A stretch of 64,000 nt of DNA from Desulfobaculum sp044987625 (GTDB lineage: Bacteria > Desulfobacterota > Desulfovibrionia > Desulfovibrionales > Desulfovibrionaceae): NCBI RefSeq assembly GCF_044987625.1, contig NZ_JBJDSB010000005.1, forward strand, positions 1 to 64,000, read 5' to 3'. The position numbers were made by a program, and so were the translations under genes. This document shows, piece by piece, positions 34,274 to 42,384 of this stretch; the stretch's first letter is position 1, and each line of letters begins with the position of its first letter. The notes beneath the pieces are model-generated. The model saw nothing but the letters and a program-made list of their open reading frames with translations, was not told the DNA's origin and did no database searches.

Positions 34274-35139
34274 TACGGGCGAACATCATCGGCGTCTGTC
34301 TCTTCGGCATCATCTTTCTTGTCTCGTTCATCCTCACGGGGCACGTTGGCGTCTACCTGAATCTGGAGGCGTTCCTCGTTGTCACGTCGGGCACATGCGC
34401 GGCAATCCTTTTGTCCTACCCGCTTTCCGAACTCCGCATCGCATGGTCAGTAGCGCGGGGAGCCTACAAATCCCCTGGCACGCATCCGGACAAGGTCATC
34501 TCCGTCCTGCTGGATATGGCCATCCGTTCGCGCATGGACGGACTGACCAGCCTTGAGCGCATGGAGGAACAGACCACCGTCTACTTCCTGCGCGACGCCC
34601 TGCGAATGCTGGCAGACAACTATCCGGATCACGAAATCCGCGAGATTCTCACCACTGAGAGCATGTTCTTCCGCCAGCGTAGGCAGCACAACGAACGCAT
34701 CTTCCGCTGCATGGCCGCCTATGCCCCGGCCTTTGGCCTTGCAGGCAGCGTCATCGGCCTTATCGGCCTGCTGACCGGCCTTGGCGACACAGGCGAGGTT
34801 CTGCGCTATATCCCCATCGCGCTCATCTCCACGCTGTACGGCATCCTGCTGGGCAACATCGTGCTCTCCCCCATAGCAGAAAACATCCGCAGCAAGACCG
34901 ACCGTGAACTGCTCCTCCAGCACATCATCATTGAGGGCGTCTGCGCCATCAAGACCGAAACAAACACCCACATTCTGGAAAAGAAGCTCACCTCGTTCCT
35001 GACCCCGGCAGCACGCACCGAAGCCCACGACAGCTTCGCAGACATCCGCCGCAAATACCTGCGCGCCGCGCGCCTGCGCCAAAGCGGCTCCCCCGCACCA
35101 GCCAGCGCGGCCAAATCCACCGCCGTCGAAACGCACTAA
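34270..35139 (+). CDS. MotA/TolQ/ExbB-family proton channel
   Basis: This 289-residue protein has four helices in the MotA order, with a long cytoplasmic loop (about 60-145) between helices 2 and 3. AAYAPAFGLAGSVIGLIGLL near residue 155 is the MotA signature with conserved Pro, and YIPIALISTLYGILLGNI is helix 4. The C-tail is basic and helical. Together with the MotB-like partner it forms an ion-driven stator. A flagellar role is most likely, though no other flagellar gene is near. Confidence 0.88.
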   Translation: MIRANIIGVCLFGIIFLVSFILTGHVGVYLNLEAFLVVTSGTCAAILLSYPLSELRIAWSVARGAYKSPGTHPDKVISVLLDMAIRSRMDGLTSLERMEEQTTVYFLRDALRMLADNYPDHEIREILTTESMFFRQRRQHNERIFRCMAAYAPAFGLAGSVIGLIGLLTGLGDTGEVLRYIPIALISTLYGILLGNIVLSPIAENIRSKTDRELLLQHIIIEGVCAIKTETNTHILEKKLTSFLTPAARTEAHDSFADIRRKYLRAARLRQSGSPAPASAAKSTAVETH

Positions 35140-35167
35140 GCCCCACCTCACCCCGCTGACAACACCA

Positions 35168-35200
35168 CAGCGCCGAAGCAACTAAGCTGCTTCGGCGCTG
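35168..35200 (+). terminator. Terminator after the motA-like gene
   Basis: A 13-base-pair perfect stem (CAGCGCCGAAGCA with TGCTTCGGCGCTG) with a seven-base loop is followed by TTTG. Confidence 0.85.
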
Positions 35201-35203
35201 TTT

Positions 35204-35848
35204 GCGTTGGGGCGTACGGTGGTGGTGACGCCTCACTGCTGTTCCCTCCGGGGGGTTAAGGATTTCATCCTTAACAATCCTCCCATGGGGGTTGGGAGCT
35301 GGGCGTGTGGCGTACTGCCCTTTCCCCGCCACCACGCTCCGCCCTCCATATGGGGATTCTTAAGGGAGTCACTCCCTTAAGCCGTCGGAGACCAAAAAAC
35401 GCACGGCACGGGCACGCGTTGGGGCGTACGTTGGTGGTGACGCCACACTTCTGTTCCCTCCGGGGGGTTAAGGATTTCATCCTTAACAATCCTCCCATGG
35501 GGGTTGGGAGCTGGGCGTGTGGCGTGCTGCCCATTCCCAGCCACCACGCTCCGCCCTCCATGTGGGGATTCTTAAGGGAGTCACTCCCTTAAGCCGTCGG
35601 AGACCAAAAAACGCACGTCGTAGGCACGCGTTTGGGGCGTACGTTGGTGGTGACGCCTCACTTCTGTTCCCTCCGGGGGGTTAAGGATTTCATCCTTAAC
35701 AATCCTCCCATGGGGGTTGGGAGCTGGGCGTGTGGCGTGCTGCCCATTCCCAGCCACCACGCTTCGCCCTCCATATGGGGATTCTTAAGGGAGTCACTCC
35801 CTTAAGCCGTCGGAGACCAAAAAACGCACGTCGCAAGCATACGTTTGG
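35204..35848. repeat. Three tandem copies of a 212-bp intergenic repeat
   Basis: Near-identical units begin at 35204, 35416 and 35628, each with GCGTTGGGGCGTACG or a one-base variant. Every unit holds two hairpins: GTTAAGGAT-TTC-ATCCTTAAC and CTTAAGGGAG-TCA-CTCCCTTAAG. The first copy differs from the others at several positions. The array fills most of the gap between the motA-like and phnE genes. No open frame in it looks like a gene. The first hairpin recurs at 53640-53660 and a diverged pair at 27198-27397. Confidence 0.95.
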
Positions 35849-35858
35849 CCGCGCGGTC

Positions 35859-35894
35859 AAAAAAAACGGGGAGAGGACTGGTGTCCTCTCCCCG
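35859..35894 (-). terminator. Terminator of the phn operon
   Basis: On the minus strand CGGGGAGAGGAC pairs with GTCCTCTCCCCG over a four-base loop, then eight T residues follow. It lies 38 bases past the last phnE stop. Confidence 0.95.
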
Positions 35895-35931
35895 CTGGAG
35901 AATCGGTATCTGCGCCCTTGGGCGGCGCGGA

Positions 35932-36726
35932 TTAGATAATGCGCTTACGGATATTCGTGACGAAGATTTCCGCAAGGATAACGATGGTGAAGATACACAG
36001 CAGGATAACGCCCACTCGGTCCCACTCAAAGAGGTTGAGGGCCGTATCCAGTGCCATGCCGATGCCACCTGCGCCGACAAGGCCGATGACTGCGGATTCA
36101 CGCACGTTGATGTCCCAGCGGAAAAGCAGAATACCCCAGAATGCGGGGGCGACCTGCGGCCAGTAGCCCTTGAGGAGCACTGTAGGCCACGGAGCGCCCG
36201 CGGCTTTCAGGGCTTCGACGGGGCCTTCCTTGGCCTCTTCCAGCGCTTCGGCGATGAGCTTGCCGCAGAAGCCGACGGACCTGAAGCCGATGGCGACTGC
36301 GCCTGCCAGTGCGCCGGGGCCGAACATGGCCACGAACAGGAGCGCCCACACGAGGGAGTTCACTGTACGCGAGGACACGAGGATCAGCTTAGCCAGCCAG
36401 TTCAGCAGGGGCATCTTGGTGATGTTATTGGCACCCATGAGGCCGACGGGCACGGCCAGCACAATAGCCAGCAGTGTACCCAGCGTGGCGATGTGCAGGG
36501 TTTCCATCAGGGGGACATGCAGTCCCACGGGATAGTACGCCAGATCAAGCGGCCACATGCGGTTAAAGAGGTCCTGCACCTGCGCGGGCGCGTCGTAGAG
36601 GAACTCCGGGATGACTTCAACGGTCCTGACGGACCACATAAAGAGCGCCACCGCACACAGATAGAACGAGAACCGAGCCAGACGCTCGGCCGGGGTAAAC
36701 CGTTCCCATTTCATCATATCATTCAT
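35932..36726 (-). CDS. phnE: Phosphonate-type ABC transporter permease (second PhnE)
   Basis: This 264-residue inner-membrane permease has about six helices and the coupling-loop signature EALKAAGAPWPTVLLKGYWP near residue 175. The PhnE ending region ESAVIGLVGAGGIGMALD is visible. It pairs with the upstream permease to form the channel. The ATG overlaps the previous stop as ATGA. Substrate: phosphonate, phosphite or phosphate; the permease does not tell. Confidence 0.9.
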   Translation of the reverse strand: MNDMMKWERFTPAERLARFSFYLCAVALFMWSVRTVEVIPEFLYDAPAQVQDLFNRMWPLDLAYYPVGLHVPLMETLHIATLGTLLAIVLAVPVGLMGANNITKMPLLNWLAKLILVSSRTVNSLVWALLFVAMFGPGALAGAVAIGFRSVGFCGKLIAEALEEAKEGPVEALKAAGAPWPTVLLKGYWPQVAPAFWGILLFRWDINVRESAVIGLVGAGGIGMALDTALNLFEWDRVGVILLCIFTIVILAEIFVTNIRKRII

Positions 36727-37511
36727 CGGAACATTGCCTTCACTTTCACCGACAGAAATTCCGATACCATGATCAAGGCGATGATAGAGATCAGGATCGC
36801 GGCGAGGAAGTCGTAGTCAAAGCGCTGGAACGCGGCGAACAGGGTGCCGCCGATACCGCCAGCGCCAACGATGCCGACCATTGTGGAGTTACGCAGGTTG
36901 GCGTCGAACTGATACGACGAGAAGCCAACGAAACGGTTAAACACCTGCGGCAGCACCGCAAAGATGAGCACGCTCATAAACGGTGCGCCGGACGCGCGGA
37001 CGGCTTCCACGGGCTTGAGGCTGATTTCCTCGATGGCTTCGGCGAACAGTTTGCCGATGAAGCCGATGGACGCGAAAATCAGCGTCAGGATGCCAGCCAG
37101 CGGGCCAAAGCCCACAGCCTTCACGAACAGGATGGCGAAGATGACCGGGTGGAACGAACGGCAGATGCAAATCACCGTCCGCGCGGGCCAGGTCAGCCAG
37201 TCGGGCATCAGGTTGCGGGCGGAGCACAGGCCGATGGGCAGGGAGAACAGCACGCCAAACGCCGAGGCAATGACGGCAATCTGGATGGTCTCCAGCATGT
37301 TGCGGATCAGCAGCTGCCAGCGCTCAAAATTGGGCGGCACCATCTCGCCGAGCAAGCTTGCGGCATTGGAAAAGCCCTGAATGAAGCGGCTCCACGTGAT
37401 GTCCAGATACGACATGGCATACAGCGCATAGGCAATGGCCAGCAGGTAGCCCAGCCGCGCCCACCAATTTGGTTTGAAGGGCGTTTCCCTTCGCTCTGCC
37501 ACCGAACTCAT
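36723..37511 (-). CDS. phnE: Phosphonate-type ABC transporter permease (first PhnE)
   Basis: This 262-residue permease has the coupling loop EAVRASGAPFMSVLIFAVLP near residue 180 and the PhnE motif NSTMVGIVGAGGIGGTLF. It is clearly a paralogue of its downstream neighbour. The ATG at 37511 overlaps the phnC stop as ATGA, with AAGGA upstream. A TTG three codons earlier was rejected. Confidence 0.9.
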   Translation of the reverse strand: MSSVAERRETPFKPNWWARLGYLLAIAYALYAMSYLDITWSRFIQGFSNAASLLGEMVPPNFERWQLLIRNMLETIQIAVIASAFGVLFSLPIGLCSARNLMPDWLTWPARTVICICRSFHPVIFAILFVKAVGFGPLAGILTLIFASIGFIGKLFAEAIEEISLKPVEAVRASGAPFMSVLIFAVLPQVFNRFVGFSSYQFDANLRNSTMVGIVGAGGIGGTLFAAFQRFDYDFLAAILISIIALIMVSEFLSVKVKAMFR

Positions 37512-38278
37512 TGCAGCCAATCCTTGCCGCCGTAAATTTCCTGAAGATGCTCGGTACCGAGGGCATCGGGCGCGCCGTCAAAGACGACATGGCCCTTGCT
37601 CATACCCACGATGCGGTCGGCAAAGCGCTTGCCGAGGTTCACGTCGTGAATATTGACCACCAGAGGAATATTGCGGTCCGTACAGACCTTGCTGAGCAGT
37701 TCCATAATTTCCACGGAGGTCTTGGGGTCCAGCGAGGAAGTCGGCTCGTCGGCGAGCAGAATGTGCGGGTCCTGCATCAGGGCGCGGGCAATGCCCACAC
37801 GCTGGCGCTGGCCGCCGGACAGGCTGTCCGCACGCTCGTTGGCGAATTCCAGCAGGCCCACGCTGTCCAGCAGGTGGAATGCCCTTTCGATGTCATCCTT
37901 GGGGTACTTGCGCAGCCATGCACGCCATACAGGCAGATAGCCAAGGCGACCACACAGCACGTTTTCCATCACGGACAGACGCTCAACGAGGTTGAACTCC
38001 TGAAACACCATGCCGATGCGGCGGCGGGCGGCGCGCAGGTTGCTGCCGGAGAGGTTGGTGATGTCCAGGCCGGAGATGCTGATGCTGCCGCTGGTGGGAT
38101 CGATGAGCCTGTTGATGCAGCGGATGAGGGTGGACTTGCCCGTACCGGACGGGCCGATGATGGCCGTGGTGGATCGTCCGCTCACTTCAAAGGAAATGCC
38201 TTTCAATACAGGCTTTCCCGCTACATATTCCTTTACCAGGTTGTCGATGCGCAAGGAGCGCTCTGAGTCATTCTTCAT
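37508..38278 (-). CDS. phnC: Phosphonate-type ABC transporter ATPase
   Basis: This 256-residue ATP-binding subunit has Walker A GPSGTGKST near residue 43, signature LSGGQRQRVGIARAL near 152 and Walker B ILLADEP with the catalytic Glu. The H-loop is IHDVNLG. Length and sequence fit PhnC. The ATG at 38278 has only a weak ribosome site (GGAA about ten bases away). An intercistronic hairpin separates it from phnD. Confidence 0.92.
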   Translation of the reverse strand: MKNDSERSLRIDNLVKEYVAGKPVLKGISFEVSGRSTTAIIGPSGTGKSTLIRCINRLIDPTSGSISISGLDITNLSGSNLRAARRRIGMVFQEFNLVERLSVMENVLCGRLGYLPVWRAWLRKYPKDDIERAFHLLDSVGLLEFANERADSLSGGQRQRVGIARALMQDPHILLADEPTSSLDPKTSVEIMELLSKVCTDRNIPLVVNIHDVNLGKRFADRIVGMSKGHVVFDGAPDALGTEHLQEIYGGKDWLQ

Positions 38279-38309
38279 AGGTACGCTGTTCCAGTTCTTT
38301 ACACGTATG

Positions 38310-38339
38310 AACCCGGAAAGGCCTTGGCCTTTCCGGGTT
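38310..38339. terminator. Hairpin between phnD and phnC
   Basis: AACCCGGAAAGGCC and GGCCTTTCCGGGTT form a 14-base-pair perfect stem with a two-base loop. On the coding (minus) strand no T run follows, so it may protect the 3' end of phnD mRNA or cause partial termination, raising binding-protein output. Confidence 0.65.
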
Positions 38340-38370
38340 TTCACTCCGTCACGCCAAAAGGCGATCGGGT

Positions 38371-39384
38371 TTAGTTCTTTTTCTTCGCCCGCTTGGCGGC
38401 TTCCTTGGCGGCCATCTTCTTCAGGCCATCCTTGTTGTAGTAGGTGCCGGTGGATTCCGCGATGTCGCGGATGATCTTCCAGTCAGCCATGTAGGTGACG
38501 GGATAGAAGCGGTCGGCGCCCTTGAAGTTTTCCTGCATTGCAGGCGGGAAGCGGTACGTGTGGAACGCGCCAACAATCTTCTGCACCAGTTCGGGCTTCA
38601 GGTTGTGCGCGTAGCCAAAGGAAGAGGTGGGGAACTTGGCGCTGCGGTAAATGATGCGGAAGTCGTCGCGGTCGATACGGCCGGCTTCGGCCATGCGGTC
38701 GAACACGTCGGAGGCGACGGGAGCGGCGTCGTAGTCACCGTGGGCAACGCCCATGATGGACTGGTCGTGCTTGCCGGAGTACATCACGCGGTAGTCCTTA
38801 TCCGGGACAAGGCCTTCCTTGGGGAAGAGCGCGCGAGGAGCGAGGTTGCCGGAGTTGGAGGAAGCGGACGTGTGCGCCACGACCTTGCCCTTCAGGTCCT
38901 CCAGCTTCTTGTAGGGGCTGTCGGCGCGGACGATCATGATGAGGTTGTAGCCCTGGAAGCCGTCGGCGTAGCCCTTAACGGCCATGGGCACAAAGCCGGC
39001 CAGATTCACGGCAAAGCCGGTGGGGCCGGTGGAGAAGCCAGCGATATGCAGGCGACCGGAACGCATGGCCTCAACTTCGGCGGCGTTGGACTGCACGGTG
39101 TAGTACACAACGCGCTTGCCGGTAGCTTTCTCAAGGTAGGCCTGGAAATCGGCGAAGGCATCCCTGTACACTGCGGGATCTTCAACAGGCGTGTAGGTAA
39201 AGACCAGGGTGCTCGGGTCGAGCCATTCGGACTCGTCCTTGGGGCTATCTGCCACCAGGTCGCCGTCCTCATCACAATACAATTCGTCAAGCTGACCACG
39301 GTTCAGGCAGTCGCCAGCAAAGGCGACACTAGCACTGGCAGCCATCAGCAGGACCAGAAGAGCGGTAAGAAATCTCTTGGCCAT
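38371..39384 (-). CDS. phnD: Phosphonate-type ABC transporter binding protein
   Basis: This 337-residue periplasmic protein has a signal peptide (cleaved after SVAFA near 22) and a PhnD-type fold: LVFTYTPVEDPAVYRDAFADF near 58, then SGRLHIAGFSTGPTGFAVN, HTSASSNSGNLAPRA and a Lys-rich tail (KEAAKRAKKKN). The SASSNSGNLAP stretch is the usual phosph(on)ate-binding loop. GGAGGG lies six bases before the ATG. No carbon-phosphorus lyase, phosphonatase or phosphite dehydrogenase gene is adjacent. Import of phosphonate, phosphite or phosphate are all possible. Confidence 0.9.
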   Translation of the reverse strand: MAKRFLTALLVLLMAASASVAFAGDCLNRGQLDELYCDEDGDLVADSPKDESEWLDPSTLVFTYTPVEDPAVYRDAFADFQAYLEKATGKRVVYYTVQSNAAEVEAMRSGRLHIAGFSTGPTGFAVNLAGFVPMAVKGYADGFQGYNLIMIVRADSPYKKLEDLKGKVVAHTSASSNSGNLAPRALFPKEGLVPDKDYRVMYSGKHDQSIMGVAHGDYDAAPVASDVFDRMAEAGRIDRDDFRIIYRSAKFPTSSFGYAHNLKPELVQKIVGAFHTYRFPPAMQENFKGADRFYPVTYMADWKIIRDIAESTGTYYNKDGLKKMAAKEAAKRAKKKN

Positions 39385-39537
39385 CAGAAACCCTCCAATC
39401 GGTTGTTTCAAACGGGACTCCGTTCTCGACTCTCGTACCGCGGCTTGAACCCCACACGCCGCGGCCTCCATTACACTGCAACACAGAGGATGCCCTGCAT
39501 CCTCTTGGCGGGAATTTCCACGCCCGCCTGCGGTGCC

Positions 39538-39581
39538 CTTATATGATTTCCCCGCTTTTCACAAGATTATTACGATCTTGT
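39538..39581. promoter_or_regulatory. Candidate phnD promoter and operator in the phnD/adh divergent region
   Basis: ACAAGAT-N7-ATCTTGT (39561-39581) is a perfect inverted repeat. On the minus strand TTGTGA (39559-39564) and TATAAG (39538-39543) could be -35 and -10 elements of phnD, 15 bases apart, with the inverted repeat covering the -35. The rest of the 348-base gap shows nothing else. Confidence 0.45.
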
Positions 39582-39732
39582 ATCGGTTTTTTCTATGGCA
39601 GGCGCATTTGCGATGCCCGCGAATTCCTGCGATGGTTTCTGCCCATTTTTTGATTCAATCCCCGGCGGCCAATGCCGCGCCCAAGCTGGCGCGGTCCATC
39701 ACCAGCGCCGCCCTGACGACGGAGGAGACGTT

Positions 39733-40863
39733 ATGCCCCTTATGCAATTGCCCCAGCTGCTCAGCACGCCCCGCACCACCGCCACCGCCCCCGGAGCGCT
39801 GTCCTCGCTCTTTACCCATGCGGCGCGGTTCGGGCCACGGGGCGTGCTTGTCCATGGGGCGAGCCTTGCCGCATCCGGCGCACTGGCCCGCCTGCTTGGC
39901 GACTGCCCCGGCGATATGGATTGCCGCGCATGGCAGCATCCCGGCGGCGAGCCCACCCTCCATCAGCTAACCGACCTGCTCTGCGCCGCGCGCGAGCACG
40001 GTGCGGACTGGATTGCCGCTGTGGGCGGCGGTAGTGTGCTGGACATCGCCAAAGGCTGCGCCGGGCTTTATCACCAGACCGGCGATGTGCAGCAGTACCA
40101 CGATGGCGAAACCATCATCGGCGACACCCTGCCCTTTATTGCCGTCCCAACCACGGCGGGTACCGGCTCCGAAGCAACGCCCGTCTCGGTGCTCACCAAC
40201 ACCGAAACGGGCGTCAAAAAGTCCTTCCGCAGCCCCACCATGACCGCGCAGGTGGTGCTCCTGGACGCCGAACTTCTTACCGGATGCCCGGCCAAGGTTG
40301 TGGCGTCGTCGGGGCTGGACGCCATGACGCAGGCCATTGAATCCTACACCAGCAGATACGCCACGTGGTTCTCGCAAACGCTGGCCCTGCGCGGGCTGAC
40401 CCTGCTGGCGGAGCATCTGCCCCGCGCCTATGACGCCGCCACCGACGGAGAGATCCCCCTGCCCCATGCCGAGGGCATCCTGCTCGGGAGCTTCCTTGCC
40501 GGGGTGGGCTTTGCGTCCTCGCGCCTTGGGGTGGTCCATGGCCTTGCCCACCCGCTGGGCGCGCGCTTCCACCAGCCCCACGGCCTGACCTGCGGCGTCT
40601 GCCTCCCCGTTGCCATCGAACTGAACCGCGAAACCATGGGCGCGCAGTATATGGAAATGAGCGATGCCATCGGCGCAGACCTTTGGGAAACCGTCCACGC
40701 CCTGCTGGCGCACTTTGGCATCCAGAACCCCTTTTCCGGGCAAACGCTTGCCGACCGCGACGCCGTTATTGAAGAGGTGCTGGTTTCCGGGTCCACCAAG
40801 GCCAACCCGCTGCCCATCACGCGTGAGCATGTAAACTGGCTGCTGGACCGCCTGCTGGCTTAG
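39733..40863 (+). CDS. Iron-type alcohol dehydrogenase with a substituted metal ligand
   Basis: This 376-residue cytoplasmic enzyme is a group III (iron-dependent) alcohol dehydrogenase. The nucleotide motif GGGSVLDIAKG lies near residue 98 and PTTAGTGSEATP near 139. The metal site reads D196 (GLDAMTQAIES), H269 (VVHGLAHPLG) and H283 (QPHG). The fourth ligand, usually His four residues after the Asp, is Gln200. GGAGGAG precedes the ATG at 39733. It is divergent from the phosphonate transporter; some relatives reduce phosphonoacetaldehyde or sulfoacetaldehyde, but the substrate here is unknown. Confidence 0.87.
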   Translation: MPLMQLPQLLSTPRTTATAPGALSSLFTHAARFGPRGVLVHGASLAASGALARLLGDCPGDMDCRAWQHPGGEPTLHQLTDLLCAAREHGADWIAAVGGGSVLDIAKGCAGLYHQTGDVQQYHDGETIIGDTLPFIAVPTTAGTGSEATPVSVLTNTETGVKKSFRSPTMTAQVVLLDAELLTGCPAKVVASSGLDAMTQAIESYTSRYATWFSQTLALRGLTLLAEHLPRAYDAATDGEIPLPHAEGILLGSFLAGVGFASSRLGVVHGLAHPLGARFHQPHGLTCGVCLPVAIELNRETMGAQYMEMSDAIGADLWETVHALLAHFGIQNPFSGQTLADRDAVIEEVLVSGSTKANPLPITREHVNWLLDRLLA

Positions 40864-40893
40864 GTCACATGGGCGGGCGCCCTCTCCATAAAC

Positions 40894-40933
40894 GCACAAA
40901 GCCCCGAACAGTCTCCTGCTCGGGGCTTTGTGC
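40894..40933. terminator. Bidirectional terminator between adh and receiver genes
   Basis: A 14-base-pair perfect stem (GCACAAAGCCCCGA with TCGGGGCTTTGTGC) has a 12-base loop and sits between convergent genes. Confidence 0.85.
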
Positions 40934-40960
40934 GTGGTCTCGCCCACAGGGCATAGCGCG

Positions 40961-41425
40961 CTATTCCAAACGCCCTTTGCCGCGCAATGTCTCGCGAATG
41001 GTTTGGGTGACGGTCTCCCACGTCATGGGCTTGCCCACAAAGGCGTCCATCCCCGCACCAAGGAAGCGTTCCACATCCTCGTTGGTGCTGTAGGCCGTCA
41101 TGGCAATGATAGGAATCTCGCAGTCCAGCACCCCGGATTCCTGCGTCCGGATGCGGCGCGTGGCCTCGTCCCCATTCATCCCCGGCATGCGGATGTCCAT
41201 AAGCACCACGTCAAAACGCTGCTTGCACAGAATATCCAGTGCCTGTTGGCCGTCGCCCACGGTTGTAACGCGGTGCCCTTCCCGTTTGAGAATCATCAGC
41301 ACCACGGTTTGATTGACCGGATTGTCCTCGACCAGCAGTATCTCCAGTGGCGGCAGCCCCGCATCGCGCCGCGCCGCACTGGCCTTGCCAGCCCCATTTT
41401 TCCCACGCTTTATTTCATCATCCAT
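40961..41425 (-). CDS. Stand-alone receiver domain protein
   Basis: This 154-residue protein is a single receiver domain with a 25-residue basic leader. ILLVEDNPVNQ holds the acidic residues E33/D34, D77 is the phospho-acceptor (VVLMDIRMPGMNG) and K132 is in VGKPM. The VEDNPVNQ form is typical of receivers from hybrid kinases and phosphorelays, which often work with HPt proteins such as the one at 8764-9135. The ATG at 41425 has AAGG five bases upstream. An ATG five codons earlier lacks a ribosome site, and an even longer frame exists. Confidence 0.8.
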   Translation of the reverse strand: MDDEIKRGKNGAGKASAARRDAGLPPLEILLVEDNPVNQTVVLMILKREGHRVTTVGDGQQALDILCKQRFDVVLMDIRMPGMNGDEATRRIRTQESGVLDCEIPIIAMTAYSTNEDVERFLGAGMDAFVGKPMTWETVTQTIRETLRGKGRLE

Positions 41426-41558
41426 AACTGCCTTGGCCATGCCGTGTTTGCAGAATTGCCCCGGCCCTCTGCAAGCGCCTCCCATGCACGCCATCACACA
41501 ACGCCTGTCCACCCCGTACCCAACTCTGACAAACACACGGGAATTCCAGACGTTCCCT

Positions 41559-41589
41559 AGTATAGAATATACATACCGTTTTTTGTCAA
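41559..41589 (-). promoter_or_regulatory. Candidate promoter for the receiver gene
   Basis: On the minus strand a perfect TTGACA (41584-41589) and TATACT (41559-41564) are 19 bases apart in AT-rich DNA, about 134 bases before the start codon. The spacing is long. Confidence 0.4.
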
Positions 41590-42167
41590 TGTTTCGGCCA
41601 AATCTGCCTGTCCGGCGGTGGCTTACGCCACACCTTTCTCCTGCCATGCACAAGAACACTGCTATTCCAACATGTTGCAGACTTGTCCACACCACCCCGC
41701 AACGGCCAAAAGGTCTCCGCAGCGCGCAGGCCGCCTTGATTTATGACTCTTTTTCCTGTGTGGCCATCAACAGATCCCCATTGAGAATGCTTTTCAACAC
41801 CCTTCTCTCTCCCCACAATCAGCCAAAACCGTCCACACCCATCCGGAATGCGCACCATCCATGCCCGCCGCGCGCGCACTTTCCTGCACCTGCGGCGCTC
41901 AGGGCGCTGTCGGCAATCTTACACTTTCCACACACCAAAGTTTATCCCCTGCTATTTCGGGCTGTTAAGAAATATACCTTGTGGACAACCATGTGGATTT
42001 TCACCCCTTTTGGGCCCTTTTTTTCTAAAACGCATGAAATACTTGCGTTTTCGACTAACCCGTCAGTTTTCCAACACCCCTTTACCTCATGGCGCTTTTG
42101 GACTATGCTTCTAGAAATTATCTGCTTTTCATAAGCACTTCAAATTACTACTGATTTTCTTCCTCTT
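41590..42167. other. Noncoding region upstream of the riboswitch
   Basis: About 580 bases, increasingly AT-rich towards the right. An inverted repeat AAAACGCA-N9-TGCGTTTT lies at 42027-42051 and may be an operator of the nrd genes. Open frames across it lack ribosome sites and known features. Confidence 0.45.
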
Positions 42168-42351
42168 CGAGGCGTTTCGGCACTGGTGAACCCGGTGCGA
42201 ATCCGGGGCGGTTCTGCCCCTGTAACCCGCGCCGCCGCTGGCGGACATGGCGACCACCACACCGCCACCCAGCAGCCCCGCGGGAAGCCAGACCACGGTC
42301 CGAAGCACTCTAAAGAAAACGAAGCGCCAACGCGGGGCGTGGCGGCTTCGT
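42168..42351 (+). promoter_or_regulatory. Cobalamin riboswitch
   Basis: The conserved B12-box elements are present: GGTGCGAATCCGGGGCGG, then CTGCCCCTGTAACC and GGGAAGCCAGACC. A paired region GAAGC-GCCAACGC...GCGTGGCG-GCTTC (about 42320-42350) follows. CTAAC (42354-42358) can pair with GTTAG (42369-42373), which overlaps the AGGA ribosome site of nrdG, so translation control is plausible. Cobalamin would switch off this B12-independent reductase when a B12-dependent class II enzyme can work. Confidence 0.85.
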
Positions 42352-42384
42352 GTCTAACTCTCCAACGCGTTAGGAATGCAGTAC

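Noticed and set aside
33425..35139. Zorya-type defence module
   Set aside because: The MotA-like protein has normal length without the long tail of ZorA, and no ZorC, ZorD or ZorE gene is adjacent.
35204..35848. CRISPR-like array
   Set aside because: The units are 212 bases long, repeat directly with no unique spacers, and contain hairpins instead.
42194..42206. GGTGCGAATCCGG as a tRNA T-loop
   Set aside because: No cloverleaf arms surround it; it is the conserved core of the cobalamin riboswitch.
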